Assembly (NCBI GenBank): GCA_018703155.1
Contig: JABJGS010000002.1
Span: 61,776-125,775, forward strand
Length of the DNA: 64,000 nt
Direction: 5' to 3'
From: Francisellaceae bacterium
Lineage (GTDB): Bacteria; Pseudomonadota; Gammaproteobacteria; UBA6186; Azoamicaceae
Shown: one piece after another, positions 38,412-48,334 of the stretch
Layout: the number at the start of each line of letters is the position of its first letter
Position numbering within the stretch: the first letter of the stretch is position 1
Position numbers and translations under genes: made by a program
Notes under the pieces: generated by a model
What the model was told of the DNA's origin: nothing
Database searches by the model: none
The model's input: only the letters and a program-made list of their open reading frames with translations

Positions 38412-38981
38412 ATGGGCAAAATATCGTTAATAGTTGGCCTGGGAAACCCAGGCAACAAATATACCACCACTCGACACAATGTTGGCTGGTGGTATCTTAA
38501 TGAGCTTACTCAAGCTCGTGGTATCACGTTAAAAGCAAATACTAAATTTAATGGATTGTATGCCAAGTCTGAACAAGGAATACATTTCATTCAACCAATG
38601 ACGTACATGAATCTAAGCGGTGAGAGTGTTAGCTCTATTGCAAATTTTTATAAAATTGCTGTTGACGAGATCCTAGTGCTACATGATGAATTAGATTTAC
38701 CAGCTGGTACAATCAAATTGAAAATAGGCGGAGGTCACGGTGGACACAATGGTCTACGTAGCCTCATAGCTAAACTTGGAAGTAGAGATTTTAACCGTTT
38801 ACGTATTGGCATTGGACACCCAGGACATCGTGATCTTGTTGAGTCCTATGTTCTAACAACACCGAATAAAAGTGATCTGAAACTTATTAATGAATCTATT
38901 GCAGATAGTATGTATAGCCTAGATGACATAATTTCTGGGAATAATCAAAAAGCCATGCAAGATCTGCATTCTAAAAACTAA
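38412..38981 (+). CDS. pth: Peptidyl-tRNA hydrolase
   Basis: 189 aa (E. coli 194). It cleaves peptidyl-tRNA released from stalled ribosomes. The active site includes H22 in TTRHNVGWW, the asparagines of QPMTYMNLSG and GHNGLRS, and the aspartate of LHDELDLP. It belongs to the prs-rplY-pth-ychF string with short gaps (14 and 9 bp). Confidence 0.97.
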   Translation: MGKISLIVGLGNPGNKYTTTRHNVGWWYLNELTQARGITLKANTKFNGLYAKSEQGIHFIQPMTYMNLSGESVSSIANFYKIAVDEILVLHDELDLPAGTIKLKIGGGHGGHNGLRSLIAKLGSRDFNRLRIGIGHPGHRDLVESYVLTTPNKSDLKLINESIADSMYSLDDIISGNNQKAMQDLHSKN

Positions 38982-38990
38982 GAGGATAAT

Positions 38991-40088
38991 ATGGGATTTA
39001 AATGTGGTATCGTTGGCCTACCTAATGTGGGCAAATCTACTCTCTTCAATGCACTAACCAAATCTGGAATAGAGGCACAAAACTACCCTTTTTGCACAAT
39101 TGAGCCAAATGTTGGCATTGTCTATGTACCAGATCCAAGATTAGATGCTATCACTAAAATAGCTAAGCCTCAAAAGACTATCCCGACTACAATGGAGTTT
39201 GTAGATATTGCTGGACTTGTTGAGGGAGCATCTAAGGGTGAAGGACTAGGTAATAAATTTTTATCACATATTAGAGAAACTGATGCTATTGCCCATGTTG
39301 TTCGTTGCTTTGATGATGGTGACATTACTCATGTACATGGTAAAACTAACCCCCTACATGATCTAGGTATTATAGAAACTGAACTACTATGTGCTGATAT
39401 GGAAACATTATCTAAGGCAATCTTCCGTGCTGAAAAATTAGCAAAGAGTGGTGATGCTGAGAAACGAAAAGAAAAAGAATTATTTAATAGATTATCTGAC
39501 CATATGAATGAAGGTAATATTGCTAAAACATTTATCGATAATGAAGATAAAGAACAACAAGATATTTTAAAACTGCTTTGCTTGTTAACTGCAAAACCGA
39601 TGATGTATGTTGCCAACGTTGATGAACCAGACGCAATAAATACTGAATACTTAAATGCACTTATCGAACATGCCAATAAGCAAAATATCCAAGTCGTATC
39701 ACTTTGTGCTTCTCTTGAATCCGAGCTATCTGAACTTGATGCTGATGAACAAGCTGAAATGTTACAAGAGCTGAACCTTGAAGAGTCAGGACTTGCTAAA
39801 GTTATACGTGCAGGATATGAACTTTTAGGCCTTGAAACTTATTTTACAGCCGGAGAGAAAGAAGTTCGTGCCTGGACATACACTAGCGGATCTACAGCGC
39901 CACAGGCTGCTGGTAAAATCCATACCGACTTTGAAAAGGGCTTTATACGAGCTGAAATAATCTCTTATGCTGATTTTACCGAGAACAGTGGTGAGCAAGG
40001 AGCTAAGCAAGCTGGTAAATGGCGCCTAGAAGGCAAAGAGTATGTTGTTTGTGATGGTGACGTGATCCATTTCAGGTTCAACGTATAG
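38991..40088 (+). CDS. ychF: Ribosome-binding ATPase YchF
   Basis: 365 aa (E. coli 363). It is an Obg-family P-loop protein that prefers ATP and binds 70S ribosomes. G1 is GLPNVGKST (9-17) and G3 is DIAGL. The altered G4 NVDE, in place of NKxD, explains its nucleotide preference. A coiled-coil insert (about 125-205) and a C-terminal TGS domain with RAEIISYADF complete it. It closes the prs-rplY-pth-ychF operon. Confidence 0.97.
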   Translation: MGFKCGIVGLPNVGKSTLFNALTKSGIEAQNYPFCTIEPNVGIVYVPDPRLDAITKIAKPQKTIPTTMEFVDIAGLVEGASKGEGLGNKFLSHIRETDAIAHVVRCFDDGDITHVHGKTNPLHDLGIIETELLCADMETLSKAIFRAEKLAKSGDAEKRKEKELFNRLSDHMNEGNIAKTFIDNEDKEQQDILKLLCLLTAKPMMYVANVDEPDAINTEYLNALIEHANKQNIQVVSLCASLESELSELDADEQAEMLQELNLEESGLAKVIRAGYELLGLETYFTAGEKEVRAWTYTSGSTAPQAAGKIHTDFEKGFIRAEIISYADFTENSGEQGAKQAGKWRLEGKEYVVCDGDVIHFRFNV

Positions 40089-40108
40089 ACTCAACTATTG
40101 GGTTCAGT

Positions 40109-40134
40109 CCACAAATAAATACACTTATTTGTGG
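40109..40134. terminator. Shared hairpin between ychF and the convergent membrane gene
   Basis: A perfect 10-bp stem, CCACAAATAA with TTATTTGTGG and loop ATACAC, lies 20 bp after ychF. Its right arm includes the stop codon of the convergent gene. There is no extended T run, so efficiency is uncertain. Confidence 0.6.
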
Positions 40135-40661
40135 CAGCTCCCCTCAGATCCTTTACAGCCAATAAGTACTGATAAAGTATTGTTAACTTTAAAAAGCATC
40201 GGTATTAATAAGGCAAAATCCACAAAGAAAACTATTGAAGCACGATGCATAGGTATAGTTAATTCAATAGCATTTAAACTTACTGCATAAGAGTATATTA
40301 AATTTCCAAGAGTCCCAGCAATAAGAGCTTGAAGCGCTAACGGTAATTTACCATAGAATTTTAGTGAATTGGAAAATGTTGTAGCTGTTAACAGCCACAT
40401 TGATACTAACCATAATTTATCCAGAGTCCCACCGCTCACCTCATACACATTGCTAAACATAATTAAAACTTCATTGAGACAACCAACGGTCGTAACTACA
40501 ATTACCACCAAAGAAGATTTAAAAAACTGATTTGTTATAATCAAGCTCACTAAAACAAGAAAAAGACCTACAACAGCTGCCTCAAAGTTATGGTAAGAAA
40601 CACATATAAAGCCACCAATTATAAAAATCAGATAATTAATGGTATTCAAGGACAAATTCAT
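40125..40661 (-). CDS. DUF2878-like inner-membrane protein
   Basis: 178 aa with about five to six membrane helices. The segment LDKLWLVSMWLLTATTFSNSL followed by LALQALIAGTLGNLIYSYA matches the pattern I recall for DUF2878, a small proteobacterial membrane family without assigned role. AGGAA lies nine bases before the start. It converges on ychF, with the hairpin overlapping its stop codon. The family assignment is from memory of the pattern and moderate in strength. Confidence 0.6.
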   Translation of the reverse strand: MNLSLNTINYLIFIIGGFICVSYHNFEAAVVGLFLVLVSLIITNQFFKSSLVVIVVTTVGCLNEVLIMFSNVYEVSGGTLDKLWLVSMWLLTATTFSNSLKFYGKLPLALQALIAGTLGNLIYSYAVSLNAIELTIPMHRASIVFFVDFALLIPMLFKVNNTLSVLIGCKGSEGSCHK

Positions 40662-40761
40662 ATTTTTAAATTCCTATGAAATTAATATATTATGTTACTT
40701 GTTTTATTTATATAATCTACAACATAACTTAAATTGTAGTATAGCTAAAGAATATAGTGAT

Positions 40762-42612
40762 CTACACCTTAGGTATTTTTGGAGTCTTTGGAGATTCAAT
40801 TCCAAAGTCTTCATTTGGAGCTTTTTGCTTTGAAATTGCAGCTCTAATAGCTTCAAGTTCATTTCCTGTATTTTGGTTTTTATAAAGACTTTCCATGTCA
40901 CCATCTAACATTTTAGTTTTTAACAGTGAATCAAGGCTAGTCTCACTATTAATAAGATTTGCTTTTTTCAATGCTGATATAACATTTGGGTCATCAATCT
41001 TTGGCTCCATATGAAGGGTGTTGGCTAGCATTATGGTACTCATTATTGTTTTAGGATTAGTGCAAGTTGTAATATTAAAACTTAAATTTCCAGATTCAGC
41101 TTGTGATTTTAATGCTGTTAATATTTGTACTATTGTTGGTGGAGTTGCAACTTCACGCCCTGATTCATTTTTTGTTGCAGTGAGAACTTGACGCATAGTC
41201 CCATTTAAATCACCTGACTCTTTACTATAATGAATATCAGTAGTAAATTTAACGCTACCCTCTTCTCCTCTAATAGTTGCTACAGGACCAGTTAGACTAT
41301 CTGGATGTATCTCCACTGCTAATCCTGTTTCATCTTTAAGACCGTCAACAGATTTTTCTATCGATGAAATAATTTGCTTAAATTTTTCTGGTGTTAACTC
41401 TGTAGTAAGTACCGTTCCTGCATGAGCAGGAATGTTTTGTATTTCATTAGCAAATTGTTCTAACATTTTATTTTCAAACTCTAAAGGCTCTAGTGTTTTT
41501 TTTGTCGGCAAAAGAGATTTCTTCTTCGCGCCCACAGAAAAAGAAGATGCTGAAAATGCACTCATACTTGATGACTCTACCTCCATTGATGCAGAATTAG
41601 GGCTAACCGGTGGAATAGAAATTTTACTCATGTTTTCTAATTGTGTGGGGATTTTTATTTCAGCCCCCAGTGATTGCCTTTGTCGGGACAGTCCGACAAA
41701 GCTAGCAGTCTCATTATTTACAAGGTCATAATCAACATCATCATGACTGAACATTTTCGAAAAATTTTTACAACGTTCAGGTAAATACTCCATCATTCTA
41801 TGGTCTTTGTATGGTTCAAGGCTATTTAGTAAAACCTTGAATTTTTTTTCCATATCTTTATTGTTAAGTGGTTTGGTTTCTTTAGCTATAACAAGAAAAT
41901 CTAACATCTTATTTATAGCAAAATCTCTAAACTTAGCTGTCTGTTGATTTAATCTGAAATTTGCAACCTGGTCCTCTGACTTTAGCGAATCTCCCATCGT
42001 TTTTAATAATTCCTCAACCTCAATATCAATCTCTGCTTTCTTATTTGTAATTTCATCTTCAAAAGTAATACCCTCACCATCCCCAATTTTTGATGTAGCT
42101 TTCAATGCCTCAAGATATGGGGACTCTGGTGATGGAGGATATCTAGATGCAAATTGTAATTCAGTAGGAATTTTTTCTTTTACTTTTGTTAATGAATAAT
42201 ATTCTACGCCATAAACAAAATTTGTTGTTATTTTATCTGCATTTTCAAAGTTGAAACTTTCATCACTAGTTTCTGGAAATATTTTTTTTAAATCTTTGCT
42301 ATAGACTTTCAAACTATTTACTTTTCTATTCTCTTCTGTAAATTCGCCAACGGACTTTAGTAGCAGGTCAAAGCTTTGGTTTAACATTTGTACAGAAGGA
42401 TTTTTCTGCGTGTGTATTTTTTCATCTATAATCAATTTTTCAGCTATAGCTAACAGCCTTAACATATTTACTGATGCTACAGATACCAAATTCACCACTC
42501 TATTATCTTCATCCTGCACACTAGCTAACGCGGGTTCTTTCCATAATAGGTTTTGCTCCACGATTTGAAGATTTATTGAAGCAATCTCCCTTTCAATATC
42601 TTCTTTGCTCAT
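40762..42612 (-). CDS. Unknown 616-aa protein with internal duplication
   Basis: No known family recognised. Residues about 40-165 and 225-340 are diverged copies of one module. In each, N-x(0-1)-ML..L.IA leads to F..LL.S, then FV and KIPT-x-L, and a PP..SP end (F81 against F258, KIPT 147-150 against 320-323, so an offset of 173-177). A linker (340-375, Ser-rich then KKKSLLPTKK) joins to a separate C-terminal domain (about 380-580) with a beta/alpha pattern (LSFNITTCTNPKTIMSTIML). The tail ends SPKTPKIPKV. No signal peptide or membrane helix is present. It is the last of three same-strand unknown genes, 83 bp after the 483-aa gene. Confidence 0.65.
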   Translation of the reverse strand: MSKEDIEREIASINLQIVEQNLLWKEPALASVQDEDNRVVNLVSVASVNMLRLLAIAEKLIIDEKIHTQKNPSVQMLNQSFDLLLKSVGEFTEENRKVNSLKVYSKDLKKIFPETSDESFNFENADKITTNFVYGVEYYSLTKVKEKIPTELQFASRYPPSPESPYLEALKATSKIGDGEGITFEDEITNKKAEIDIEVEELLKTMGDSLKSEDQVANFRLNQQTAKFRDFAINKMLDFLVIAKETKPLNNKDMEKKFKVLLNSLEPYKDHRMMEYLPERCKNFSKMFSHDDVDYDLVNNETASFVGLSRQRQSLGAEIKIPTQLENMSKISIPPVSPNSASMEVESSSMSAFSASSFSVGAKKKSLLPTKKTLEPLEFENKMLEQFANEIQNIPAHAGTVLTTELTPEKFKQIISSIEKSVDGLKDETGLAVEIHPDSLTGPVATIRGEEGSVKFTTDIHYSKESGDLNGTMRQVLTATKNESGREVATPPTIVQILTALKSQAESGNLSFNITTCTNPKTIMSTIMLANTLHMEPKIDDPNVISALKKANLINSETSLDSLLKTKMLDGDMESLYKNQNTGNELEAIRAAISKQKAPNEDFGIESPKTPKIPKV

Positions 42613-42695
42613 AAAATATACTCTATAGTTAAAATTATTTACAAATAACAGTCATAATTTAATTTAGTTATAAGTTATTCTTAATAACTCAGCAT

Positions 42696-44147
42696 CTATC
42701 CTTGCCCCATGCCTCCACTACCTTTATTTTTATTAGATGCAGGTGCAGATGGAGATGTAGATGTGGGAAATTCTTCTAGCACACTATCTAAACTTGGTGA
42801 TGTTTCTAATGGCGTCCTTTTGTGAGAATGTCCTTGGCTTCTAAATGTCCTTGTTTCCTCAATATCATACCCTGAGTCTTGCTGTAACTCATGCCGAAGG
42901 TTAAATCTATTTATATATCCTTCTAATTGTAATAAAGGAGCACCATTTAACATTTCAGGCAATTTAGATACTAACATTTCTGAAACAGTGCCTGAGATCT
43001 TATTCATTGCAGCTTCTAAACATGTTCCATCTAAACTACCAACTTTTTCTGAAACTATCAATTGTTCTGCATGTTGCTTAACTTTATCTATAATAATTCC
43101 TTGATAATGCATGACCGAATCATTGCTTAACTTCACTAATAACATAGATTCAATAACTTCAAGATTATCAGTATCTGGAACGTTTTCACATAGCCCTGTT
43201 ATCCTATTAGACATCTCAGCTGCCAACTCGCACTTACTAATTTGAACACCTTTTAATTCTTTAGCTAAGATAGATTTTCTTTCCTCAGTGGTTGCCCCAT
43301 CGTTGTATTCTACAAGTAGCATCTCTTTTTTAATGTCCATCTTCATGAATTTTTCATGACCAATTTTGATTTCATCAATACTATCTTTATTTTCAATAAA
43401 CCATTTATCAGATGTTAAATCCACCGTTTTGCTTAGCATGTCTAAAAATTGGTTTATTGATTTAGACACAACCATTGTTTGCTCAGCAAACCTTTCATTT
43501 AAAGAGTCAAATATTTCATTTATTTGATTATCTGGACCAGGTAAAATATTAGCACTTGGATCTCCAGATATAGCCACAATCCCTTTCTGAATAGCAGAAA
43601 GAGCTGTTGCGACATAAGACTTTGAGCCAACTTCATCAGTTATAGATACACTCTGCTGGTTTTTAACGTCAAAGCTTGAATCTAATTCTGACATTAATCC
43701 AGTTTCACTAGATTTGCTTTTCTGTACAACTCTTTGCAGTAAAACACCCTCTTTCTCATAAGCACTAGATAATTTTTTCAAGTAACCAATCGGTCCCTCC
43801 ATATCATCAAATACTTGTGCTCTAGTCATGCTGTCAAACTGTTTTTCTGTTGATTTTCCAAGTTTGAAATCAGTAGTATATATGTGCACAAGGCCTGATA
43901 TTTCACTGGGGATTGCAATTGTCCGACTTACATTAGTATCAGCCAAAATTTTACTTATTAATGCTTTATGAGAATTTTTCTTATCTTTACTGCCTGTGTA
44001 ATCATACATTTGCCTAATAGCAGATAAGGCTACCTTTTTTTGATCACGCAAATCTTTACTATCAGCCTTTTCTACATATCCATATACATTGCCATCAAAT
44101 TCCTTTTGTAAGGATTCCTGTTGAGCACCTAGTTTATTGTTTACCAT
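42696..44147 (-). CDS. Unknown 483-aa helical protein
   Basis: No family recognised. The protein is mostly alpha-helical, with amphipathic stretches at about 95-150, 210-300 and 330-385, and has no membrane segment or signal peptide. The last 70 residues are disordered: HSHKRTPLETSPSLDSVLEEFP, then serine, proline, asparagine and glycine to the end. A flexible C-terminus with a glutamate cluster is common in Dot/Icm substrates, but this alone is weak evidence. It lies 33 bp downstream of the 1260-aa gene on the same strand and is probably cotranscribed with it. Confidence 0.6.
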   Translation of the reverse strand: MVNNKLGAQQESLQKEFDGNVYGYVEKADSKDLRDQKKVALSAIRQMYDYTGSKDKKNSHKALISKILADTNVSRTIAIPSEISGLVHIYTTDFKLGKSTEKQFDSMTRAQVFDDMEGPIGYLKKLSSAYEKEGVLLQRVVQKSKSSETGLMSELDSSFDVKNQQSVSITDEVGSKSYVATALSAIQKGIVAISGDPSANILPGPDNQINEIFDSLNERFAEQTMVVSKSINQFLDMLSKTVDLTSDKWFIENKDSIDEIKIGHEKFMKMDIKKEMLLVEYNDGATTEERKSILAKELKGVQISKCELAAEMSNRITGLCENVPDTDNLEVIESMLLVKLSNDSVMHYQGIIIDKVKQHAEQLIVSEKVGSLDGTCLEAAMNKISGTVSEMLVSKLPEMLNGAPLLQLEGYINRFNLRHELQQDSGYDIEETRTFRSQGHSHKRTPLETSPSLDSVLEEFPTSTSPSAPASNKNKGSGGMGQG

Positions 44148-44180
44148 CTGCCTAAATATATACTCTTTTTTAAATTCAAA

Positions 44181-47100
44181 TTATTTTTTATTAGCTGTAT
44201 TTCCTTGTGATGTATTCTTTATTTGTTCTCTCATTAATCTTTGGCACGATTGAGGCTCTACCTTACTAATCAATTCATTCAAATATTGTTCGTGACTTAT
44301 TTTGTTTCTCAGATTATTCATATAATTATTATTCATTCTAGATATCTTCTCCTCCAATATAGATAAAGTTTTCTCTAGATCTTGTTTTCTAGGTTCATTT
44401 GCTTCTTCTTTTATTTGTTTTTTCAAAGCAACGACATCACTCTTCAAATTTAATATCTGTTCAATTTTCTGCTCCATATCCTTATTTAACGATTGAATAG
44501 CAGATTTGTTTTTATTATACTTATCAAATATCTTTTCAAACTGACCTTTATAGGTTGCCATCATATGGTCTAATGCAATATTTTTATATGACGTTGCAAA
44601 GCTACTATCTTCTGAATATTTCCTAGCAACATTTGCATTCATCTCATATACATATAGATTATATCTACCCGTATCATTTCTTTTTAACTCAGCCTCGAAA
44701 AGTTTTTGAAATTCAATTTTATCTTCTATAGTTGGATTATCTCCATTCAGCCTTTCAATTAAATCTTTAGGTATTTCATGATCATCTCCAATTTGTAGCT
44801 CTAAAGTTGCTATTTGCTCTATTATCCCTCCACTAGCTTCATACCTACCATATAATTGAGCGGAGTCATTGACAATATTGAAGCTATGATGTAGAAGTTT
44901 ACATGTGGGGGACTCTAAATCATTATCCAAAGTTGCCAACAACCTTGATGACTCCATTAGCATATCAAATCTAAGTTCTGCCTGACTAATTTGGTAACTA
45001 CTATGGAATGCTTCTACTATATGATTAAAATCATTTATTTTAATTTCATTACGTTCTTTACCCATACTTATTTTTCCAGCAACAACAGCTCTAGCAGCGT
45101 GTGTTGCTGCGGCTGCCAGTCCTAGGCGATATCGTTTACCAGATTTTTCTGGACTAGCATCTATAGCTACAGGTTTTTGATTTGTTGCCATTATAGTGAA
45201 TCTGCGTTTCACTGATTTTTTAGGCATTACCAAGCTACCTGAAACTCTATTCTTGTATTGCTTGAGGAGCATTTTATTACATTTCAAACTTTTTTCCACA
45301 CCAAGATCTAATGCTGCTAAAGATAGCTTTTGTGGCAATCCTAATTCATGTTTTTTTGTTTCTTCATTTTCGCCTGGCTTAAGTTCTGCCTTTGAATCTT
45401 CTAAGTAACTTTCATATGCTTTTTCTATAGTGTTAGATGTGTTTCTCATCAAATTAAGACTATCTATTACACCACTATATGCTGTTGAAGCTCCTTGTAA
45501 TGTCACATTTTCACTTCGAAGTGCAACTTTATGGAATATAGCATTATATTTTATAATTTCGTCCGCAGCTTTAGCCAACGCCTCAATAGCGGCCTCCTTT
45601 TCTTCTTTAACTTTTCCGTTTATTTCTTTGTTCTGCTCAGTTCCAGTAGGTTCAAGCATCATTTTATCAATCATCTGACATTTATTTTCAAGCATCGCTA
45701 ATGTTTTTAAAAGTTTTTCTAAATTTTCTAGAACTTCTTTTTCTTGTTTTTCTTGTTCGGTTAACTTGTGGGGATCTATGGGCTTGTGGGCATCTATGGG
45801 CTTGAAAGCATCAATAATAAATCTCGTTGACTCTAAAACTTCATTAGCATAATTCATTTTAAATCGTATTGACATACTGTCTATATTAGTCTCATCTGCC
45901 CCCATTGACATAAAATTAAAAAGATAGTCTCCAAATATTGATCTTTCGTAACTATCAACTTCACTAGACATAGTCTGGCCTTCTGCTTGTGTTTTAGCAT
46001 CCACACGTATTAATACACTAACGGCATTTTGAAGTTGCTCTATAGAATCTCCTGTGGCAGCTTCAAACACTGAAATTATTCTTTTACTAACCTCTTCCTG
46101 AGTAATATCTCGAGCCATAGCAGCTGTACTTCTCGTCACAAGATCTGTCTCTCTTTGTGAGTAATGCTCTCCTCTTGCTGTTAAAGTACGACTAACTATT
46201 GAGGCTGCATTAATTTTTTGAACTGACTGCATAGATTGATGCAATGCGGTCCAAAATGTCACATCATGAATTGACATTGGCTCTTTTGCTATATCAGTCA
46301 TTATACTCGTCTCAAAACCACTTGCGACATACTGAAATAAACTTTTCTGCTTTTCTAAGTTTAACTCTAATACAATAAAACTCATCTCATCTTCTATTCT
46401 TCCAATTAGTTTTTTGTTACCTTTTGATTTTTTAACTTCATCTCTTCTAGATGTAAGTGCTACTAACCGTTCACTTAGCTCCTTATGCCTACTGTTTAAG
46501 GTATCATCCACTCCTGCATCCAGACCATCTGCCTTCATTTCACTTGTTTTTTGTTTCTGTACTGTTGAGTTTACAAATTTATCACGTAACTTTGAGTAAT
46601 CCTTTGGGTCACCATTAAAGTCATCATTAATCCCAACATATTGTTGTAATTTGTCCAATACTGCTTCATATTCCTTATTTTTCTCAATTATCTCCACCCT
46701 GTCTTTTATATTTTGTTTTACTTTAATTTCAAGCTTAGCAATCCCATCTACATCTGACTTTGGTAGTTTTCTTGCCTCTTCCTCAAGCTTTTCGCATTCA
46801 TCTGCAAGCAGGTCAATATATATTTCTTTAATTTCTATCATACGTTCAATGCCAACAATCATATTCATCGTAATATCAAAATAGTGCTGCAATGATAGTT
46901 TGGACGCTGTACTAGATGCCGCCCGATGAATGGCTCCAATAGTATTTAATTTAGCATCATCGGATGTTAAAATATCTACTGTTTTTGAGCTTGAAGCTTC
47001 AATTTCAATTCCACTTTCCAGACCGTTATCAGATAATTCTTTATAAAGTCTTTTTTTGCTCTCTGTACACTTTGGAGGCCATCCTCTTGATAAATTGCCA

Positions 47101-47963
47101 TAAACCTCTTTTTCCGCATCCCGTAAATATTTATCATAATCGATACCAGAACCAAGATTCGATTCTCTCAATAACTCAATTTGTTCTTTTAATATCATAT
47201 AGTCTTTGTTTTTATCTAACTTCTTATTTTCAATAACTGCACTCCAATTTTTCTCCCATATTTTAGAAGCTTCTTCTTTATCTTTTTGTGGAGCAGATAT
47301 AACATCTTTAAAAAATTCTTGTTTCAACAAAACTCTTTCTTCTTCATCAAGCCAGAGGCTCTGTTTTATTAGCATGTCAAACTTTTGTTCTAATTTATTA
47401 ATGGCGTCATCTCTATCTGCACCACCATTTAATACAATTGTTTTCATATATTCTATTTGCAATAACTTTCTATCACTTGTTGATAACCATAAATTTTCAT
47501 CATTCTGCCACTTATCATCGATATATTTATTTGCAAGTTCGGTAAGAGGTGGTCCATATTCACTTGCTTTTAAATATTCAATAAAACTAGAATTATCTAA
47601 ATTTTTCTCAAGTTTTCCTTTTTCGTCTTTACTTAGTTCTTCATTAGCAATTGATTTTTCAATAATTTCTGTAGAGTATATATTTGTTATATTTCCAACA
47701 GCGGCATTAACTTGCGTCTGAATTTCAGAAAAAGCTTGTCTCTTTTCACCTTCACCTTGGTAGCTACTCCAATTAGCCCTAACCAAACCATTTAGCTCTT
47801 TTAATATTGCACCTTTAGTTCTATCATTTATTAATATAATTTCAGGGATATGAATTTCAAGCTGAGTTAATATACGAGACTTCAAATCATCATCTGTTGG
47901 ATTACGTGCATAATCCATAAGCGTTGCTGTATCATAAATTAACTTCCACAATTCATATGCCAT
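44181..47963 (-). CDS. Unknown 1260-aa coiled-coil protein with degenerate 45-residue repeats
   Basis: The largest gene of the window; no family recognised. Residues 158-200 and 203-245 are a repeated unit (LWL, then D/E-R-x-LL-x2-E-Y/F-x-K, and a second helix ending near F/W-x2-L/V-I). A third, weaker copy may precede at about 109-153. Strong coiled coil occurs at about 365-445 and near the C-terminus (about 1160-1225). A short direct repeat KPID.HKPIDPHKL lies near 720. The C-terminus is basic and polar (NTSQGNTANKK). There is no signal peptide or membrane helix. It is the first gene of a three-gene same-strand set. Confidence 0.65.
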   Translation of the reverse strand: MAYELWKLIYDTATLMDYARNPTDDDLKSRILTQLEIHIPEIILINDRTKGAILKELNGLVRANWSSYQGEGEKRQAFSEIQTQVNAAVGNITNIYSTEIIEKSIANEELSKDEKGKLEKNLDNSSFIEYLKASEYGPPLTELANKYIDDKWQNDENLWLSTSDRKLLQIEYMKTIVLNGGADRDDAINKLEQKFDMLIKQSLWLDEEERVLLKQEFFKDVISAPQKDKEEASKIWEKNWSAVIENKKLDKNKDYMILKEQIELLRESNLGSGIDYDKYLRDAEKEVYGNLSRGWPPKCTESKKRLYKELSDNGLESGIEIEASSSKTVDILTSDDAKLNTIGAIHRAASSTASKLSLQHYFDITMNMIVGIERMIEIKEIYIDLLADECEKLEEEARKLPKSDVDGIAKLEIKVKQNIKDRVEIIEKNKEYEAVLDKLQQYVGINDDFNGDPKDYSKLRDKFVNSTVQKQKTSEMKADGLDAGVDDTLNSRHKELSERLVALTSRRDEVKKSKGNKKLIGRIEDEMSFIVLELNLEKQKSLFQYVASGFETSIMTDIAKEPMSIHDVTFWTALHQSMQSVQKINAASIVSRTLTARGEHYSQRETDLVTRSTAAMARDITQEEVSKRIISVFEAATGDSIEQLQNAVSVLIRVDAKTQAEGQTMSSEVDSYERSIFGDYLFNFMSMGADETNIDSMSIRFKMNYANEVLESTRFIIDAFKPIDAHKPIDPHKLTEQEKQEKEVLENLEKLLKTLAMLENKCQMIDKMMLEPTGTEQNKEINGKVKEEKEAAIEALAKAADEIIKYNAIFHKVALRSENVTLQGASTAYSGVIDSLNLMRNTSNTIEKAYESYLEDSKAELKPGENEETKKHELGLPQKLSLAALDLGVEKSLKCNKMLLKQYKNRVSGSLVMPKKSVKRRFTIMATNQKPVAIDASPEKSGKRYRLGLAAAATHAARAVVAGKISMGKERNEIKINDFNHIVEAFHSSYQISQAELRFDMLMESSRLLATLDNDLESPTCKLLHHSFNIVNDSAQLYGRYEASGGIIEQIATLELQIGDDHEIPKDLIERLNGDNPTIEDKIEFQKLFEAELKRNDTGRYNLYVYEMNANVARKYSEDSSFATSYKNIALDHMMATYKGQFEKIFDKYNKNKSAIQSLNKDMEQKIEQILNLKSDVVALKKQIKEEANEPRKQDLEKTLSILEEKISRMNNNYMNNLRNKISHEQYLNELISKVEPQSCQRLMREQIKNTSQGNTANKK

Positions 47964-48334
47964 AACATGACCATATACTTATAACCATAAATATTAGACA
48001 TATATGGAGTATGGAAGTTCTTATTCAGGCAATTACACTGATTTTAGCAATTCTTATACTTAGAAGAAACACAAGGTAGATCAAAAGGTTATCTTCCCAT
48101 GAATTGTTGACACTACCCTCTTAATAAGAAAGTTTATGTTCTGTGAATACACACCTGTTAGCAATATATATTATTATTCATTTTTAGATATTGTATATTT
48201 GGCAACAACTACTCGAAATACATATACATTAAGATATATAGTTAATGGTTGAAGGTCATTTGTTTATATTATTACTATGATAATAGCGTTAGGATTGAAA
48301 CTATATGATTCTATGATAACTTACGATTATCAAA
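47964..48334. other. 371-bp intergenic region
   Basis: The longest gene-free stretch of the window. It must contain the promoter of the three-gene cluster that starts at 47963 on the minus strand and receives the end of the lipoprotein gene. It is very AT-rich. The only coding hint is a 22-codon hydrophobic open frame on the plus strand (48011-48079). I see no clear terminator, tRNA or repeat. Confidence 0.5.
48011..48079 (+). CDS. Possible 22-aa hydrophobic peptide
   Basis: The frame reads MEVLIQAITLILAILILRRN, then TR and stop: a single membrane-spanning stretch capped by three arginines, as in small inner-membrane peptides and type I toxins. The GGAG before it is too close to the ATG (one base), and so short a frame can occur by chance in AT-rich DNA. 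It is listed only because of its composition. Confidence 0.15.
   Translation: MEVLIQAITLILAILILRRNTR

Noticed and set aside
45770..45815. Short direct DNA repeat coding KPID.HKPID
   Set aside because: Only about two units of 15-18 bp; a minor internal repeat already noted in the gene entry.
47206..47721. 171-codon plus-strand frame opposite the 1260-aa gene
   Set aside because: Ser/Phe-rich composition typical of the reverse of a Lys/Glu-rich coding sequence; the long opposite frame is far more likely.
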